Assembly (NCBI GenBank): GCA_030765055.1 | Contig: JAUKNK010000323.1 | Coordinates: 521,001 to 585,000 of the forward strand | Direction: 5' to 3' | DNA length: 64,000 bases | From: Mantis religiosa | Taxonomy: Eukaryota; Arthropoda; Insecta; Mantodea; Mantidae | In this document: positions 1-12,845 of the stretch, one piece after another | Numbering within the stretch: position 1 is the stretch's first letter | How the letters are laid out: the number at the start of each line of letters is the position of its first letter | Notes under the pieces: generated by a model | The model's database searches: none | Seen by the model: only the letters and a program-made list of their open reading frames with translations | Told to the model about the DNA's origin: nothing | Program-made: the position numbers and the translations under genes

Positions 1-805
1 AGTTTGCCCACCCTATCCTACGCCCGGAATATGTAAAGGTGGGAAGGTTGGCGGGAAAGCGGCGCTTAGTAAATAACATTGCATGGCTTTTCTCCGTGTT
101 TATGAACAACCGACAGACCATGCACCATTCCTATATGAGGTGGAGGTGTCTTTGAATAGGGTTGAAGGCCTTGCGTGTGTGTTTATCTGTAGAGCATAGC
201 AACACGTCGTCAGCAAATTACGCTATGTTGACGTGCTGCTCAGTGGGAAGGTCAGCCATATATCTTTAACATATTTTGATTTTATTAACATGAATTGGTG
301 CCCGTCCAGTTGAAGATCCTTATATTTTAACGTAGACGCAGAAGAGCGCTGGGAATAGCGCAGAGCCTTCGTGGACTCCATCTCTGATGGACCTTCTTGT
401 AGGTGACATTCCCACCACAGAAACTATGAAAGATCTGTGTTTAAGGAAGGAGTGAGGAAAGTGTAGAGCTTGTTTTGGTAGCCCAACGAGATGAGCTCAT
501 GGAGAAGCCCTGTGTGCAAGGTCGTAAAGAACGCCTTCTCTGAATCCAGAGACAGTGCCACAGAGAAAGCTTTGTCCTGGAGACCCAGGGCAGCAGCCTT
601 CACGACGCGCAGCAACTGTTGAGATTTACAGCGCCCAGGACGAAAACCAAATTGCTGGGGTGGAATGACTTGAATGTCTCTCAAAAATGGTGACAAGCGG
701 GCTAAGAATAGTCTCTCGAGAACTTTCGAGAGTACTGACAGGAGACTGATGGAGCGGTAGTTAGCGGGATGGACCGCGTCTTTCTCAAGCGAATGAGTTA
801 AACTG
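1..805 (-). pseudogene. LINE (jockey-like) reverse transcriptase fragment, 5' and 3' truncated
   Basis: The minus strand carries pieces of a non-LTR retrotransposon reverse transcriptase. Reading down in coordinate, a segment with NYRSISLLSVLSKVLERL lies at about 760-700, followed by QFGFRPGR and a block resembling the LDxxKAFDT motif (here LDSEKAFFT) within 424-696. A frame change follows near 420. The next frame has a block like GVPQGSALSPLLF near 330-390, and an FADD catalytic motif near 195-225 preceded by a stop. Motif order is that of a LINE RT palm, and the motif wording is typical of jockey-clade elements. At least one frameshift and several stops make it non-functional. It runs off the left edge of the window and is cut off at about 800, where an unrelated Penelope-like remnant begins. 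The clade call is from memory of family motifs; the RT call is firm. Confidence 0.8.
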
Positions 806-1303
806 GTGTTCTGCCTTTATTTATGGGACAGTCACTCTGTTCTGCGTGGGCCGATGAGAGGCGCCGAGGTGTGGTCCCTTGAGGTGGATCGGAGCACGGA
901 CCAAATGGAAAACGGTCTGCATCAGGGGACTTTCTGCGAGGTTAATTTTGTGTTTCTGTGCAGGATTTGGTATAACTGTAATGTCAGTTTCCAGGCAGTA
1001 TTTAATTGAGGTCCTGAGTCTCTGATGAGATTGCGTCTTTCCGAAAAAATAGCCAATGTTTCCTTCACTCTTCCTGGCCACATTCTCGCACTTTTGGAAA
1101 TATATTTTATTGCAAGAATATTGGCCCGGTGTTCCTTGAAACAGCGTTTAGCCAGACCTGATTTTTCCAGTTGCATCAGGTGGATACTCCTACTGTGTTC
1201 TTTTATTCCGGTGGCTACTGTTCTCCCAGTTTGGCCGGGGTAAGGAATCCCGCATTCGCAGGGAATGCGGTAAATCCCTGGCACTCTCTGTTTGAGGTCC
1301 GTC
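806..1303 (-). pseudogene. Penelope-like element GIY-YIG endonuclease remnant
   Basis: The minus-strand frame 922-1284 encodes about 120 residues opening with GIYRIPCECG, then YPGQTGRT and IKEH, followed by a basic, less conserved tail. This order (GIY, then CxC, then YxGxTGR, then xRxKEH) matches the GIY-YIG endonuclease that follows the reverse transcriptase in Penelope-like retroelements. The open frame extends a few codons upstream to about 1303. Key residues are damaged: the second half of the signature reads YPG instead of YIG, and the arginine expected just before the IKEH block is glycine. The remnant ends against the LINE fragment at about 800. No reverse transcriptase of the same element is visible upstream, so this is a truncated and probably dead copy. 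Confidence 0.72.
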
Positions 1304-4300
1304 TATTTACTAATTTACAGGAGATTATATAAATGAAGTATCTTAAATTATCAGCATTCGAACTTGGTTAAATTGCATGATCAAGAACCCGCCAAATTCG
1401 AAGGTTGTGGAAAGTATGGGGTCGCCTTGAAATTAAAGTTTCCCCGTTCTTATACAGAAAAATAAGCAAATTATAAGAGGGAGATTTGACGTATTCATAA
1501 TAAAATAAAAAGAAAAATGGATTAGTTTGGATGAAGACGGAGCATTACATTTGAGAAAGGATAGAAGGAAGTGAACTAGAACTATATATTATATGTGGGG
1601 AGTAAAATACTAGTATCCATTATTTAATTCAATATAAAGAGATAAGAAATAAGCGGAAATAAATCCGTAAACAGAAATGCAGTATCATGCCACGGGCGAT
1701 GGTAGTCATAAAATGTTTAATAAGAAAGGATAGAAAGGTTAAGGAAGTGTTACATTTTGGGATATTGCTTGGTCGTCTTCTATCTGGCTTGTGATGAGAA
1801 CCATCGGTTGTGCTTAGTGTGTCAATCTGTAAAACTGAGGAGACCTCTGCACCTCTCTGTGGCACTTCAGTACACCCCCGCTCCCTGATGGCCTACGGTA
1901 TTTCTTTGCTCATGTAGCCCACAATAAATCTATAAGGTGTCACTCACCCAAGATTGGCGTATTGTATATTAAACAATAAAGGCACTGGAAGTTCTCCTTT
2001 CAAAATAGTGAGAACTAAACCTATCATATGTCTGAAATCATATGTGCGTCCAGTCTTGAGAATAATATTTCTTAGGAAGTGTTTCCATGTTAACAAATTA
2101 TTTAGATCTTAAAAGCAGCTGCTGCTCCATTATGTTATAATGAAGGGCTAAATATTAGAACAATATAGTTGGCCGCTTATTTTTTTAATGAAATCAGCAA
2201 TAAGTTGTTCATTTTCAGTTGAGAAGAACTGTTTCTCCTCCCTAACACTATGAAGCCAATCGCTTCAGATCCCCGTAACAGATTAGATCATGGTGCATAT
2301 ACCTTACCGGATCAAAATAAAATTATTTTTTGTCTGCAAAGTCAATTTCTAGCGTATGGAAATTAGTGATAAAATCAAACTGATGTCACATATATGCGAA
2401 TGATTTTGAATATCTGTTTCAGAGAAGGAAATTTTATTTATTGCGTAAGTGGTGTTAATCGCATATCGTTATTTTCAAGGAATCTGCTATATTGTTGTTG
2501 TAAGTTAATTTGCCTCTTACATACTTACGAAGGAACTATTTGTTACTTAGTTGTACTAACTTCTAGTTTCAACATTTCAAACATAGCAATTTTTTAACAT
2601 AACCTGGAGTGTCAGTTATTGGTAATCACTTTTCAGAAAAATGGCTCATTCCAAGATATATCTAGACTCCATAAACTATTACACATCTGAGGCCTTAAAA
2701 TTATGAAGACGCTTAGTGCTGGCACTGATAACTATTTTAATGACATAAAATTACCTTCACAAAATGAATTACATAAACATAAACTATTATAGCATAATTA
2801 GCTTAAACAAGATTTTAAATACAGGTTATAAAAACATGGGGCAGTGTATAGGTAAGGTAAAATACAAGCGTATATGGACTGTAAAAAGAGGAAAGCAACA
2901 ACATGTGACTTTATTCTCTAATTACGCACATTGTAACACGCCTGTAAGTAAATTTCAGTGGAAGACCCTATGTAACAGTGGCCTGGGCCAAAAACATAGA
3001 GCATCCCGAAAATTTTAAAAGCTTAGTACGTCAATGAATATTACTAAACAAATACTAAATTACATGCACTGTTATAGAATATTTTTGCCTGAATGCAAGC
3101 ACCGTAGTATTTTTTCGTAGCTGTATTTTGCAATATATGTAGACAATTTTATAGTAATTTTCCTAGATCGGGTAGTTGTTCTAGCGCATGTATCATGTGT
3201 ACGCAAACGTTATAAAGATAAATTCAGAAATAAAAGTTGACTGTCACAGTTGAGATTTGAATCCCAAGTCTTCCGCTTTGCGTGTCCGTGTTCCAAGTAT
3301 TCAGCTAACATAATAACATGCCAGTAGGCTTTTAAACTCCTAAACTCTTTCTTTTTCTTTTTTCTTTCGGAAAAACACAAGGCAACTTGGAATTCATTTG
3401 TAGTCCAAATGTGCCATAGACGACTTCCAATTTCATATCTACCTTTAAGTCCCGAGGCTTATTAAACCTGTCTCAAGCAGTATATTAGCTTGCGGCATAT
3501 ACAACAAATTACTCCTTTAATGAAGACAAACTGTTTGATTATTCGAACTCTGGTTGTGATGAAGGGCTTTGAAGTGTGCTCATATTGTTCCTAATCCTAC
3601 CTCAGAGAAGTCTATCTCTGGTGAGAGATCTGTAGCAACGTGGAGGATGCACTAAATTACCTATTGCTTTCCTGATACGTTGTGCAGCGTGCAACTTCGT
3701 ATCGTCTTGATGGAGGAACACGACTTCACGGCTAACTAACGCAAATGGCTTTTCAAGAGAAATTTAGCTGACTTGATTATGTGGGCGGGTTGTTCCGTCT
3801 GCAGAAGCGCTTGTGGAGTAGTCTTACGCCATTAAACCAGATGTAGCTGTCAATATGTATATGACTGAAATGGATGTGATTATCAATATGATTATTGTGC
3901 CTTCCTATATGTCAATATGCATACAGTCATAAAGTACAGCTACTTCACATGTTACCCTTGTTGAACGTTGTGTATATTTTGTAACCTCGATATGCTTGTT
4001 TTATTTCGTAAATCACGTACTACTTACCTTAACAAGAAGATGGTGGTATCATGTGTATATCTATAACTCGGAGGATACAAGTCTGCATCTTTTTCGGAAA
4101 TGATTTTCCTCCGTAAAGTATTCTCCGTTTTTCCCATATCTCGTTAAGCAGAATGTGAGGTTTTAATTTCATTGGATCCTTTGCTCACTTAGGCATTATT
4201 TTATTTACTTTGGTTTCTGAAGACCTAAACCATTAACAGCGATATTAAACACAAACTTCAGACGCAGTACTTTTGTTGCAAATTCCGGATATATTGTTAA

Positions 4301-5485
4301 GAAAAGCTTGTGCAACGTATGTTTACATATCTACAAGTTTTTAATGTTGATATCAAATATCTTAGATTCATCTTCTGATTTGACCATGAACAACGTTTTT
4401 GTATGCAGGGGAATATGTTCAAAACCATAGAGATATTTGGAGATTTGTAATAGTCACATAAAAATTTTGCTCGATAGACATTTACATGGTTTTTAATTGA
4501 TAACTAACCTAGGGATCATGTGCTAAACTTCACTTGCAAAACGGTATCCTCAGACTTAAGACACGCATCGATAAAATATATTGGCGGTGTGACCCTGTTT
4601 GTTGTGGTTTAATGTCTCTAGCAATGCCTTACCTTCACACAGACGATGAAGCAATATACCAATATATTTGGAGTATAACAAAAATAAAATTATCAGACAA
4701 TTGTTCTCTGAGAAAAACCCAAGATCTCATAAAGCCTCTTCTCCAGACAATCCATCTCAACTGGGATTCGGACTGAGGCCATCCTAGAGAGATATTTTTA
4801 TGACAAAGAGAAAAAATCTTCATTTCTTTGTTAGTAAATGACAAAATGGCTCCGGTTTCTTACCTAACTGTTAAACGAAGTGTTAAGTGCAAGAAAAATT
4901 ATTTGAATGCATGCTAAATACTTCGTTGGCGAAATTACTAGACACACAACTCAGTAGAATAACATATTCCAAGTTATATATGAATTTCAAGCCTTAAAAG
5001 ACCTACTGAAACTTAATTATATCTGTAAATCAATATTTTACGTTGAAAGATAAGTATGAATATGGAAAGAAAACAGGATAATGAAAGAAAAGGAGAAACA
5101 TTTAAAGATGTTACCTCGCTATGGCATACGTAACAGAGTTGCTTTAAACGTTCCGTACTTGAAATCTCCAACGATTTCCAAGTTTCCCAAAGTGATAACA
5201 TTTTTTCAGAAGCAATTGTATTTGAAATTAAAGCATAATTAATCTGAAGGACTCATAATAGCACCGTAATTTTTGGGAAAAGAGGAAAGTAGGGACTATG
5301 GCTGAAGCTTGAATGTCACCTAACTAATTTAAGCAATAAATGTACCCCCATTTATATGTATATTTAGTTTATTATGCCAGGTTATTGTCAAACGTTTTAA
5401 TATAATATCTCTTTCTTTGCAGATAAATGAAAACTATAATCAAAACACTCATCATCGGAATTCAATATGAAATTATCGCTATAGT
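1304..5485. other. AT-rich stretch, no recognisable gene
   Basis: Only short chance open frames are present (longest about 80 codons, at 2764-3018 and 4534-4776), without recognisable motifs. A weak tRNA-like B-box near 3250-3265 on the minus strand is the only structured signal, too degraded to call. No RNA gene or transposon end was recognised. Confidence 0.5.
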
Positions 5486-5577
5486 CTGCTTTCTCTCTCT
5501 TTACTATCAACCTTTCTCTCTTTCTTTCCTGTCACTCTTTCGCTCTCATTTTTCTTTCCTTCCTCCTTTATTGCACA
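5486..5577. repeat. Polypyrimidine (T/C-rich) tract
   Basis: About 90 bases made almost entirely of C and T on the plus strand, with runs of TTTCTCTC and CTTTCCTTCC. It is low-complexity sequence; the open frame across it is a by-product. Confidence 0.6.
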
Positions 5578-5817
5578 CATTACCGCTTATCTCCATATTT
5601 ATCCAGTTATTTACTTAGCAAGAAATTCTCAATTGAATAAACTAATACTAGAATTAAGGTTGTAAGAAGAGACTTAATTCCCCTATAGGTTAGTCTTAAA
5701 TGATTCATCGGTGCATATCATAACAAACTAAGTGATTCAGTGAATGTAATTCTATAGTGAAGTATCCATCACGTGCCTTAAAATGTATGAAATAAATACC
5801 ATTTTTCCTAACCTCAC

Positions 5818-5885
5818 TGACCCGCCTGCGGTGCCGTATGTAGTAAAATCGGGCGTTAAACACTACACATTTCATTTCATTTCAT
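5818..5885 (+). mobile_element. 3'-end fragment of a tRNA-derived SINE (family E)
   Basis: The bases GCCTGCGGTGCCGTATGTAG and the following ACACATTTCATTTCATTTCA match the 3' part of the fuller minus-strand copy at 25015-25272 (read there as CGCTTGTGGTGCTGCATTTA and ACACATTTCATTT). The tRNA-like head is missing, so this is a 5'-truncated retroposed copy. The ATTTC repeat at its end is probably its tail. Confidence 0.6.
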
Positions 5886-6244
5886 TAACCTCACTGATGG
5901 TAGGATGAAAATGTTTACACAATAATGGATAAAAGCACCCTTCTTTGGATTATGCTATCACACATTTTTGGTTTCTTGAATATGATTGCTAAGTGCCTTT
6001 ATTGTTTGGTGGCAAAGTATATTAAAGTTAATTACAATAAACTGGATCCAATGTAAGCAACCTGATTGTCATCATAAATCAATATCAGTTAGTTTAGTTC
6101 ATTTAGTGCCTCGTATGACAGATGAAATAGTTAGGGACGTCCTTGTTTTGTGTTATTGATTAGTAAATGAACAATACCAGTCACACGACTATATTATTAC
6201 GTCTGTATAACATGGCTAGCACAGAAGGAAGTCTGGTTTAAACT
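5886..6244. other. Unassigned AT-rich DNA
   Basis: Spacer between the SINE fragment and the GAT microsatellite; no gene or repeat end was recognised. Confidence 0.4.
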
Positions 6245-6382
<138 letters not shown>

Positions 6383-7322
6383 CCTCAGAACACATATGAC
6401 ATGCAGATTTGTTTTGGAATTTTTTGGTTTATTCCTTCTCCAGCAGCTTCGATTACATTCAATAAGAATGCCATTCTCCTTGAGTGTGCAACCTAACTTA
6501 TTCATAAGGTCATATATCCATCCATTAAAGTAATCCTTCAGACATGCTGCATATTTCATAATGCAGTGTAAATATTCATATTTCGTTCAACAGAGCCACT
6601 AAATTATTTCAATTTATTTACCGTTTACAGCGTGTACTTATTTATCTTCAGGACTTTCAAAGACGTTAAAAAAATTGGAAGTAATTTCTCAAGAAATACA
6701 GTGAAGCTGCGAGAGCTCTTGGAAGGGCTTGTTAAGCACTGAATTTGATAAAAGTATGATCGTGCACAAGGAGCTACACACGGCAAAAAAGTACAAGAGG
6801 ACGGCGAAGGTAGATAAACAACTGTGAAAGGCAATATTGCGTTTGCTTTACCACCCCAGAGAAAAATCTATACTCACATACACCAGGTGTCTCAACAACG
6901 TCGTATTTCTTGTGTGCAGATATCCTTCCGTAGCACAAGTTAACAAACAAACTCCAAGTTAAGACAGGTCAATGGGAAACCAGCGCATTTGCTTAAGCGA
7001 TTTTCTTTCGCCTCACTTGGTTATCAGCAAAGACAGTGAGAGGATTGCATTAACTTAGAGTCAGTTTTCAGGTTTGAAATAGAGTATACAGTCCTTCATG
7101 ATATATTAGAAGAGTGTAAACACAGCAAAAACATATTTCAAATACAGTGCACTTCAGTAAAAGGGACTTGGTCTTCCTAGGACTATACCCCTTTTATGAT
7201 AGACAAATCTGCATTCTTTCGTAGTATTTACATGTTTCTTCTACATTAAGAATTATATTTATTGCGGAGGCAAATTAAAACATTAAACTTAAGAATATTG
7301 CTGTTACTGTTATTGTAATTAA
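6383..7322. other. Unassigned AT-rich DNA
   Basis: No recognisable coding region, RNA gene or mobile-element terminus. The short frame at 6625-6834 on the minus strand has no family motif. Confidence 0.4.
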
Positions 7323-7367
7323 GCATCATCATCATCGTCATCATCATCATCATCAGCAGCAGCAGCA
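7323..7367. repeat. (CAT)n(CAG)n compound microsatellite
   Basis: About 45 bases of CAT repeat, interrupted once by CGT, passing into four CAG units. Confidence 0.9.
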
Positions 7368-7800
7368 TGAGCGGACCAAATGGTAGTGAAATGCCTGTTT
7401 TCGTGGTCTTCGTTACAGAAATTTAATTATTTGATTTAATATTATTACAATGGCATAGCTCGTAATATTAGAGGATAAAAGGATAAATCGAATTAAAACT
7501 TAGCTATGAGTGTACAGAAGTCCAAGGTACGTTTTAAGGATTTGTGAATCTAAAAAGTTTGGAAAGAGGGAAAAGTGGATTTGCATGTACCTACTCCTAT
7601 GGCTTAATCATTGTACTGAAAAACTAACAACGCGAATGTTTGATAACCTGAATGGGTGATAGGGAAATACTTTGAGTTCAAAACGAAGGACGTGGGGTAG
7701 AGCAGCAAGGTGTCCACGTCTGTAACACATAAGAGACCACGATGGGTGTCGCTGTTTTTGTGCAACTTTAGCGCTGCTTTCCAATAAATATCATCTGGCT
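7368..7800. other. Unassigned DNA before the SINE
   Basis: No features recognised; some of this may belong to the flank of the SINE starting at 7801. Confidence 0.35.
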
Positions 7801-8290
7801 ACCGAGCGGGATAGCTCAGGTGGTTTCATCTGTGGCCCGCATTTGGGATGTCCGAGTTCAATGTCCGTGACCGACCTGCCTGACCCATGGGTGTTTTCCG
7901 GGAATTTTTGCGGGTCGCTAGGCGAATGCTGGGTTGGTTAATTACATACCCCGCATTTCTTGTCCCTCCATTTCACCTCCATTATCATTTCATATCATCT
8001 CTCATCTAGTGGTTTTTTCAGGCTATAAGTTTCGGCGGGTGTCTCGGCGATGCATGACAGGATGATATGCTCTAAGGAAAAACACTTTCCCCTCCGGCGG
8101 GATGGACTCCGGTCTCCGAGCCGGCATAGTGGACCGATTAAGAAACGTGGTAGGCGGGATGCCGTTTGTGCAAGACTGGCTGAAGTATCCTGCTCTGGGG
8201 AGGCGGCCTCCGTTCTCCGAACCGGCCTCGTGACTGTATCGGGGCAACGGCATTTGGGATGCCCATTGTCCTAAACCCACCGCCGGGGAT
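7801..8290 (+). mobile_element. tRNA-derived SINE (family A), fullest copy
   Basis: It opens with a tRNA-like head: ACCGAGCGGGATAGCTCAGG carries an A-box (TAGCTCAGGTGG), and GAGTTCAATGTCC about 40 bases on is a degraded B-box. These are internal RNA polymerase III promoter elements. The head is followed by TGACCGACCTGCCTGACCCA and a GC-rich body, in contrast with the AT-rich flanks. Two relatives share the head (GTGGCCCGCATTTGGGA) and the following segment: 32505-33010 on the minus strand and 61318-61412 on the plus strand. Frames of 74-85 codons over the body have no recognisable product. The exact 3' end is uncertain. Confidence 0.78.
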
Positions 8291-8520
8291 TTTCTATATG
8301 GTAAAATGTAGGTACCTCGCCCTCTGTACTATAGTGACTCCTTGGGGTCGGCCGCCCTCTGGCTCCTCTCACCTCATCCTCCCTCCTGGGGGTACCTCTC
8401 TAGTGGCATAAGTACAAAAGACCAATCTGGTGGAGGTGCCGAATCCCCTCCAAACAATCCAATCCAGTCATCTGGATGGTAAGGAGGAGCTGTAGGATAG
8501 CCACTCACGCTAATACGTCA
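8291..8520 (+). repeat. GC-rich tract continuing from the SINE
   Basis: Base composition stays GC-rich to about 8520 (CTCCTCTCACCTCATCCTCC and similar), then drops sharply. It may be the 3' part of a longer composite SINE or a separate old insertion. No boundary repeat was found. Confidence 0.35.
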
Positions 8521-9631
8521 GCTCTCCACTGACTTATGTTTACTTAAAATCTGTATGTCGAGTTCAGGAAATTATTTGGCACAGGAATACATATTTGCAC
8601 ATGTTATATATGGTGTTTTGGGTCACCTGGCATAATAACAAAACCATCTCAGCAATCTCCTATATGCCCTAAACAATCTAAAAGTTTTCCTGAATCTGAG
8701 CTAGTTCAGGTCACGTTATGCCATACGTATCTACAGTTTAAGATATAGTGTAGAATAAAATATTTACTCTCATGTTGCTGTAGATTAATGCTACAAAAGT
8801 GAAAGCATATAAATATGTACTTCTTTGGGAGGCTCAGAAAATTATTTTGTTACAGACAACTTTTAGATTACTGATTACACAGGAAATTAATTTTGATGGA
8901 ATAATTTTATCTACTTATATACAGAGCTATAATGAATCCAAGTACTGTAAGGGAGAAATGCCGCACTAATCTGAAGATCCACTTTAAGGCTTATAGAAAG
9001 TACGAATAAAATGGACTGTGTTTATAGAACTCATTGCTCTAAACATCAGCCTTTTGTTTGACGTAACGTTACATTCGATGCAGCGAATGCTGTCTTGCTG
9101 CCTAATCTACTCTTAGTATGTTTGTATTACCTGTATGCTCTTTATTGTTATTAATTTTCCTTCTAAAAATTATACTTCTAGGTTCTAACTAGTAGTTTAT
9201 ATTTCTGGTTTCAGTCTTCTCGTTTTATCTTAAAGCTTATACATATCTGATTCTCTAATTCCCTTCTCTAGAGTAACTGCATATTTGCTTTGTTACTACA
9301 TACAATGACAAGAAATTAAATTGCAATGTATATATGTATTGTATGGTGCACTGACTTTCATTACAGTATGTGTACCAATGACGCAGGTAACCTGTAGAAA
9401 CCTTTACCTTAAAAGCTGTGGAATAATTAATGTTCTCCTACTTCTATAGCCTTATAAGTTAATTATATGAAAGTTAAACTATTGTACACATTACCTTCTA
9501 TTAATTTTGCAAAAATGTCCTTATAAAATTAAAATTATTTAAAAGTCCTGCTATAAAGGATGGTGAATGTAAGTTTCAAAATGAATGCGATGGTACTTCA
9601 AACATTAAACCCACAGTGTAAATAATAATAA
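8521..9631. other. AT-rich DNA, nothing recognised
   Basis: No open frame of note, no mobile-element end and no RNA gene were seen. Confidence 0.45.
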
Positions 9632-9961
9632 ACCCTGGCGCGACAGCCGGAAGAGGGCCAAGGCCTACCACCCCGACTGCCAACCTTGCGCACACCTACG
9701 CACGGCAGAGGTGGGCGATCATCCATTCGATACGGGGAGGAGATGTGGTCAGCATCTTTGCATCCCCCAGCCGCAATGTTGGTTTTCGTGACGAGGGCCG
9801 CTTACCTATCGTAAGCTCCTCACTTTCCTCACGATGCTGAGTGGGCACCAGTCCTATACCCGGGACTTAAAATTCGCACCCCATGGGTAGGATGGAAACC
9901 GGGCCGCTTTGCGTGGGCAGGGACCAGGGCATGATGTCTTAGCCCGCTACGCCACGGTGCA
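9632..9961 (-). mobile_element. tRNA-derived SINE (family D), near full length
   Basis: Read on the minus strand it begins GCACCGTGGCGTAGCGGGCT, an A-box-like tRNA head, continues with a GC-rich body of about 330 bases, and ends in a TTATTATTA-type tail next to AATAATAATA on the plus strand. A second, short plus-strand copy of the same head lies at 15012-15060 (GCGCCGTGGCGTAGTGGGCT). The shared head at two sites, the tail and the compositional contrast support a retroposed SINE. Confidence 0.75.
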
Positions 9962-11412
9962 GGACAAAAACACACAATGTACTACAACATATATTAAGTC
10001 AAGCTATATGCTTAACTGGCACATATGATAAATCTTGGAAGCTGAGGACAATGAAATTCCTATGATATGCTTATTCTTTGTAGCACTTAGCTACCTTCGT
10101 ATATGGTTCGGCAAATCTCAAGAATTATCAAGGTATACAATTACTACGTAGTATACATTAAAAAAAGAAACAGACTGTTTTGGGTCTTTCGAAAGGCCTT
10201 CTGAACGCATTTTCCCTTCTAAATAAACTACGGTTTTGGAAAGCAGTTACGTATGCCGACTGTGTTCTTTTTCTTGTAGTTAATGGTAGGTAGGAGAAGC
10301 TCATTTTACAGAAAAGGTTAAGCCAGTCGTAGATTAAAATACAGACTCCGTCTCCGATGACGCTGAGGATTATTTAATGCATTACGGAAACGATATTAAC
10401 TCGGTTCTTGCTATTCAATTAGATGTTCCTTTTCAGTAAAAGTTTTCGTGAATGCAGCTGCAATCTGAAACTGAATTACTTAAAGCATTAAATTAAAATA
10501 GTTCTGAATTAAAGATTATGATATTTAAGTTTTTATTAAGCAAAAAATAGTATCTTTTATAATTATTTTGAAATGAAGGAAAAAGTTAAGCTAACTACCT
10601 TATTTATTTAGTTATTCAAAGATATAAATTAAAAGCTTTATTTAAACTGGTAATAAAAATGCTAACCACTGCATAACTTTATTTTCGTTGTATAATTAAA
10701 TGAAGATTACGAAAAGATGAACGTAGATTGTTGTTAATGATGTTTATACCTACCGATCGCAAGAATGTTTGATATGAGGGGATGAGAGGTAACCTCAGAT
10801 GTGTCAACTGAGTGATACTTGGCTGTTATTCACTTGGGTGTTTGTGGAATTGTTCAGCCGCTGTTCAAGCTTAAATTCAGCTTAAATTACGCGTATAGGA
10901 GCCAAAAGTGAATGTGAGAAAACAAGGCGCTGACAAAAGATAGTGAAACTCACAAACAATTTAGACTAGTTGTTATTTCAGGTGAATCAGATACCCCTAT
11001 TTATTCTTAACTGTGTAACCCGCAGTTTAAAGTCCAATGTGAAAACATTGGCCCCTTAAGCACAAAAGCAGTTATTGCAGCTTTGCCATTTATTCAGTAA
11101 TATACGCGTCTAGCGTTAATAATTAAGCCGTGAATAGGGACCAAGAATTTCCGAAAAGCTTAAATAAACGAAAGATTTTCATGCACATAATACTAGCAGT
11201 GTAGTAAACAAATGTTTTCCCAAAGAGCGACATAGAATACACAGCAGCTGGTCAATATGGTTAGCTGCTGGAAAATGGTGACGCAAATGCTAGGTTCGAA
11301 ACGATGTCACATTGTTTTGGCTTTCTTTTCCTTTCTCCTATGTATTGTCAGTATTTTAATCACTAATTTATTTACTGTTGCTATTGGTTCTCTTGAGCCA
11401 AAGATATAGGAA
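9962..11412. other. AT-rich DNA, nothing recognised
   Basis: No coding or RNA signal was recognised. Confidence 0.45.
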
Positions 11413-11545
11413 TGACAATCCGATAATTATGGGTCATGCTTACCTTTGTTACCATTTATAATGTGTACCATATCTGGTGTTGTAAACCATATTACGTAGT
11501 TAGCTTTCAGTTTTAGGAGCATGTCAATGACATTAAATCTAATAG
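11413..11545 (+). repeat. Dispersed repeat R1, left half
   Basis: Shares an extended stretch with 43668-43795: both contain ATGACAATCCGAT, then ATCTGGTGTTGTAAACC, then TTACG(T/C)AGTTAGC(T/C)TTCAG and a common AATCTAATA end. The two copies are diverged but clearly collinear. It is probably part of an unnamed transposable element. Confidence 0.7.
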
Positions 11546-12845
11546 TTTTTGTTTCATGCTTAAATGTTATGTTTCACTTCTTCTACTTATAAATGAACGT
11601 GTTAAGTTCTTGGTTAAGCAGAAAAAAGTGTCAAATGGTGTGGATTTCATCTACACAGCAAATTTCAGAAGACGACCCTCTACAATATTTGAAAGGTTTT
11701 GTAACCGCAGTATCAGGCAGCTGTTAGGAGGCGATGAATTAATCGAAATCAGATAATTAAGTAAAAAAAGTTAAATTAATAAAAATGCTTCGCTAAACTA
11801 ATATAAAAATCTTTTTATAATAGTATGAAATTAGAATATATAGAGTAATGATTAAAATAGCAGTTGACTTAAAGAATAAGAAAGGAATAATATAATTTAA
11901 TATAGCATACATACTAGCATCCAGGCAAGGAAAAGAAGATATTCGTGTAAAATTCTGTACATTTTGGAGAGATATTAAGGGAGGACCGTTATGTTCTTTG
12001 TACTAGTAAAAGTTCAATGTCTGAGAACTATAGAATATTTCCAGCTAGGAATGTGTTGGGACAAAAGGGCTTTCAAAAGCAGTTGAGCATGAACGCTAAA
12101 GGGATTTACTTTACTGATTTGATAAAGATGTATATACCGTTACTAACAACTCAAGGTAGGCGTTCTCCAACTCAGAGTGGGCTGAACGTCAATCAGTTAA
12201 ATGAGTTTTGCAAACCAATGCGAAAATTTGAAATAAATGAGAAACGAGTAATAATGTAAGATTTGAGAAGGGTGAGCTAGTTTGGTCATGTGATAAAGTT
12301 AGAGAGGGGATCAGAATAAGGTTCGAACTGAATCGTGAAGTAAGAAAAACTTACTTAAAAGCTGATACTTCGACAGGAAGGACATGTTTTCGCGCATTAA
12401 CAAGAGAAGCAAAGATTTATAAGTCTGAAATGTAGGGAAGTTAAGAATAGCGCAACCAGCGTAAGTGGAAGCAGCATTAAAAGTTCATTAGAGAAAAGTG
12501 GTCGCCGTGTAAATAAGAAATAGAAACCTCGCGGAAGTAACTTTAAACAAGTAATTCAGGGTTTCAAGTAAAACTGAATTTATGTTCGGAATTTTATTAA
12601 CAGGTGTTTACCGATCCAAGGCGATAAGCAAGCTTAGTAGGCATTAAACCTAATAATTCTGCAACAAACAAAGTGTTATTAATACGACTGAGTAGCCAAC
12701 AACCTCTAAAATCCATATCCTACAGCCATTCACCTGAGGATAAGAGAACTCATAGCTCCAAATAAAACCCAATCAATTTAACACTAGTATGCGGTTTTTC
12801 CGCAGTTTCGAACACTGAATACCTAGATAATGAAGTGTACATTCA
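11546..12845. other. 1.3 kb present between R1 halves here and nearly absent at 43.8 kb
   Basis: At 43.8 kb the two R1 halves lie about 45 bases apart; here they are separated by about 1.3 kb. This block is either an insertion here or a deletion there. Short plus-strand frames (11556-11756, 12017-12259) have no clear family. A faint FGHV-like string after 12259 recalls the C-terminal part of LINE ORF2 proteins but is too weak to call. Confidence 0.35.

Noticed and set aside
3245..3310. Possible tRNA-derived head on the minus strand (GGGATTCAAATCTC)
   Set aside because: The B-box is plausible but the A-box is unconvincing, and no second copy of the surrounding sequence was found.
3815..3950. 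Imperfect inverted repeat around GTAGCTGT..ATGAC
   Set aside because: Arms match only in short patches; not distinguishable from chance in AT-rich DNA.
8023..8280. Overlapping 74- and 85-codon frames on both strands
   Set aside because: They lie in the GC-rich body of SINE family A and have no protein motif.
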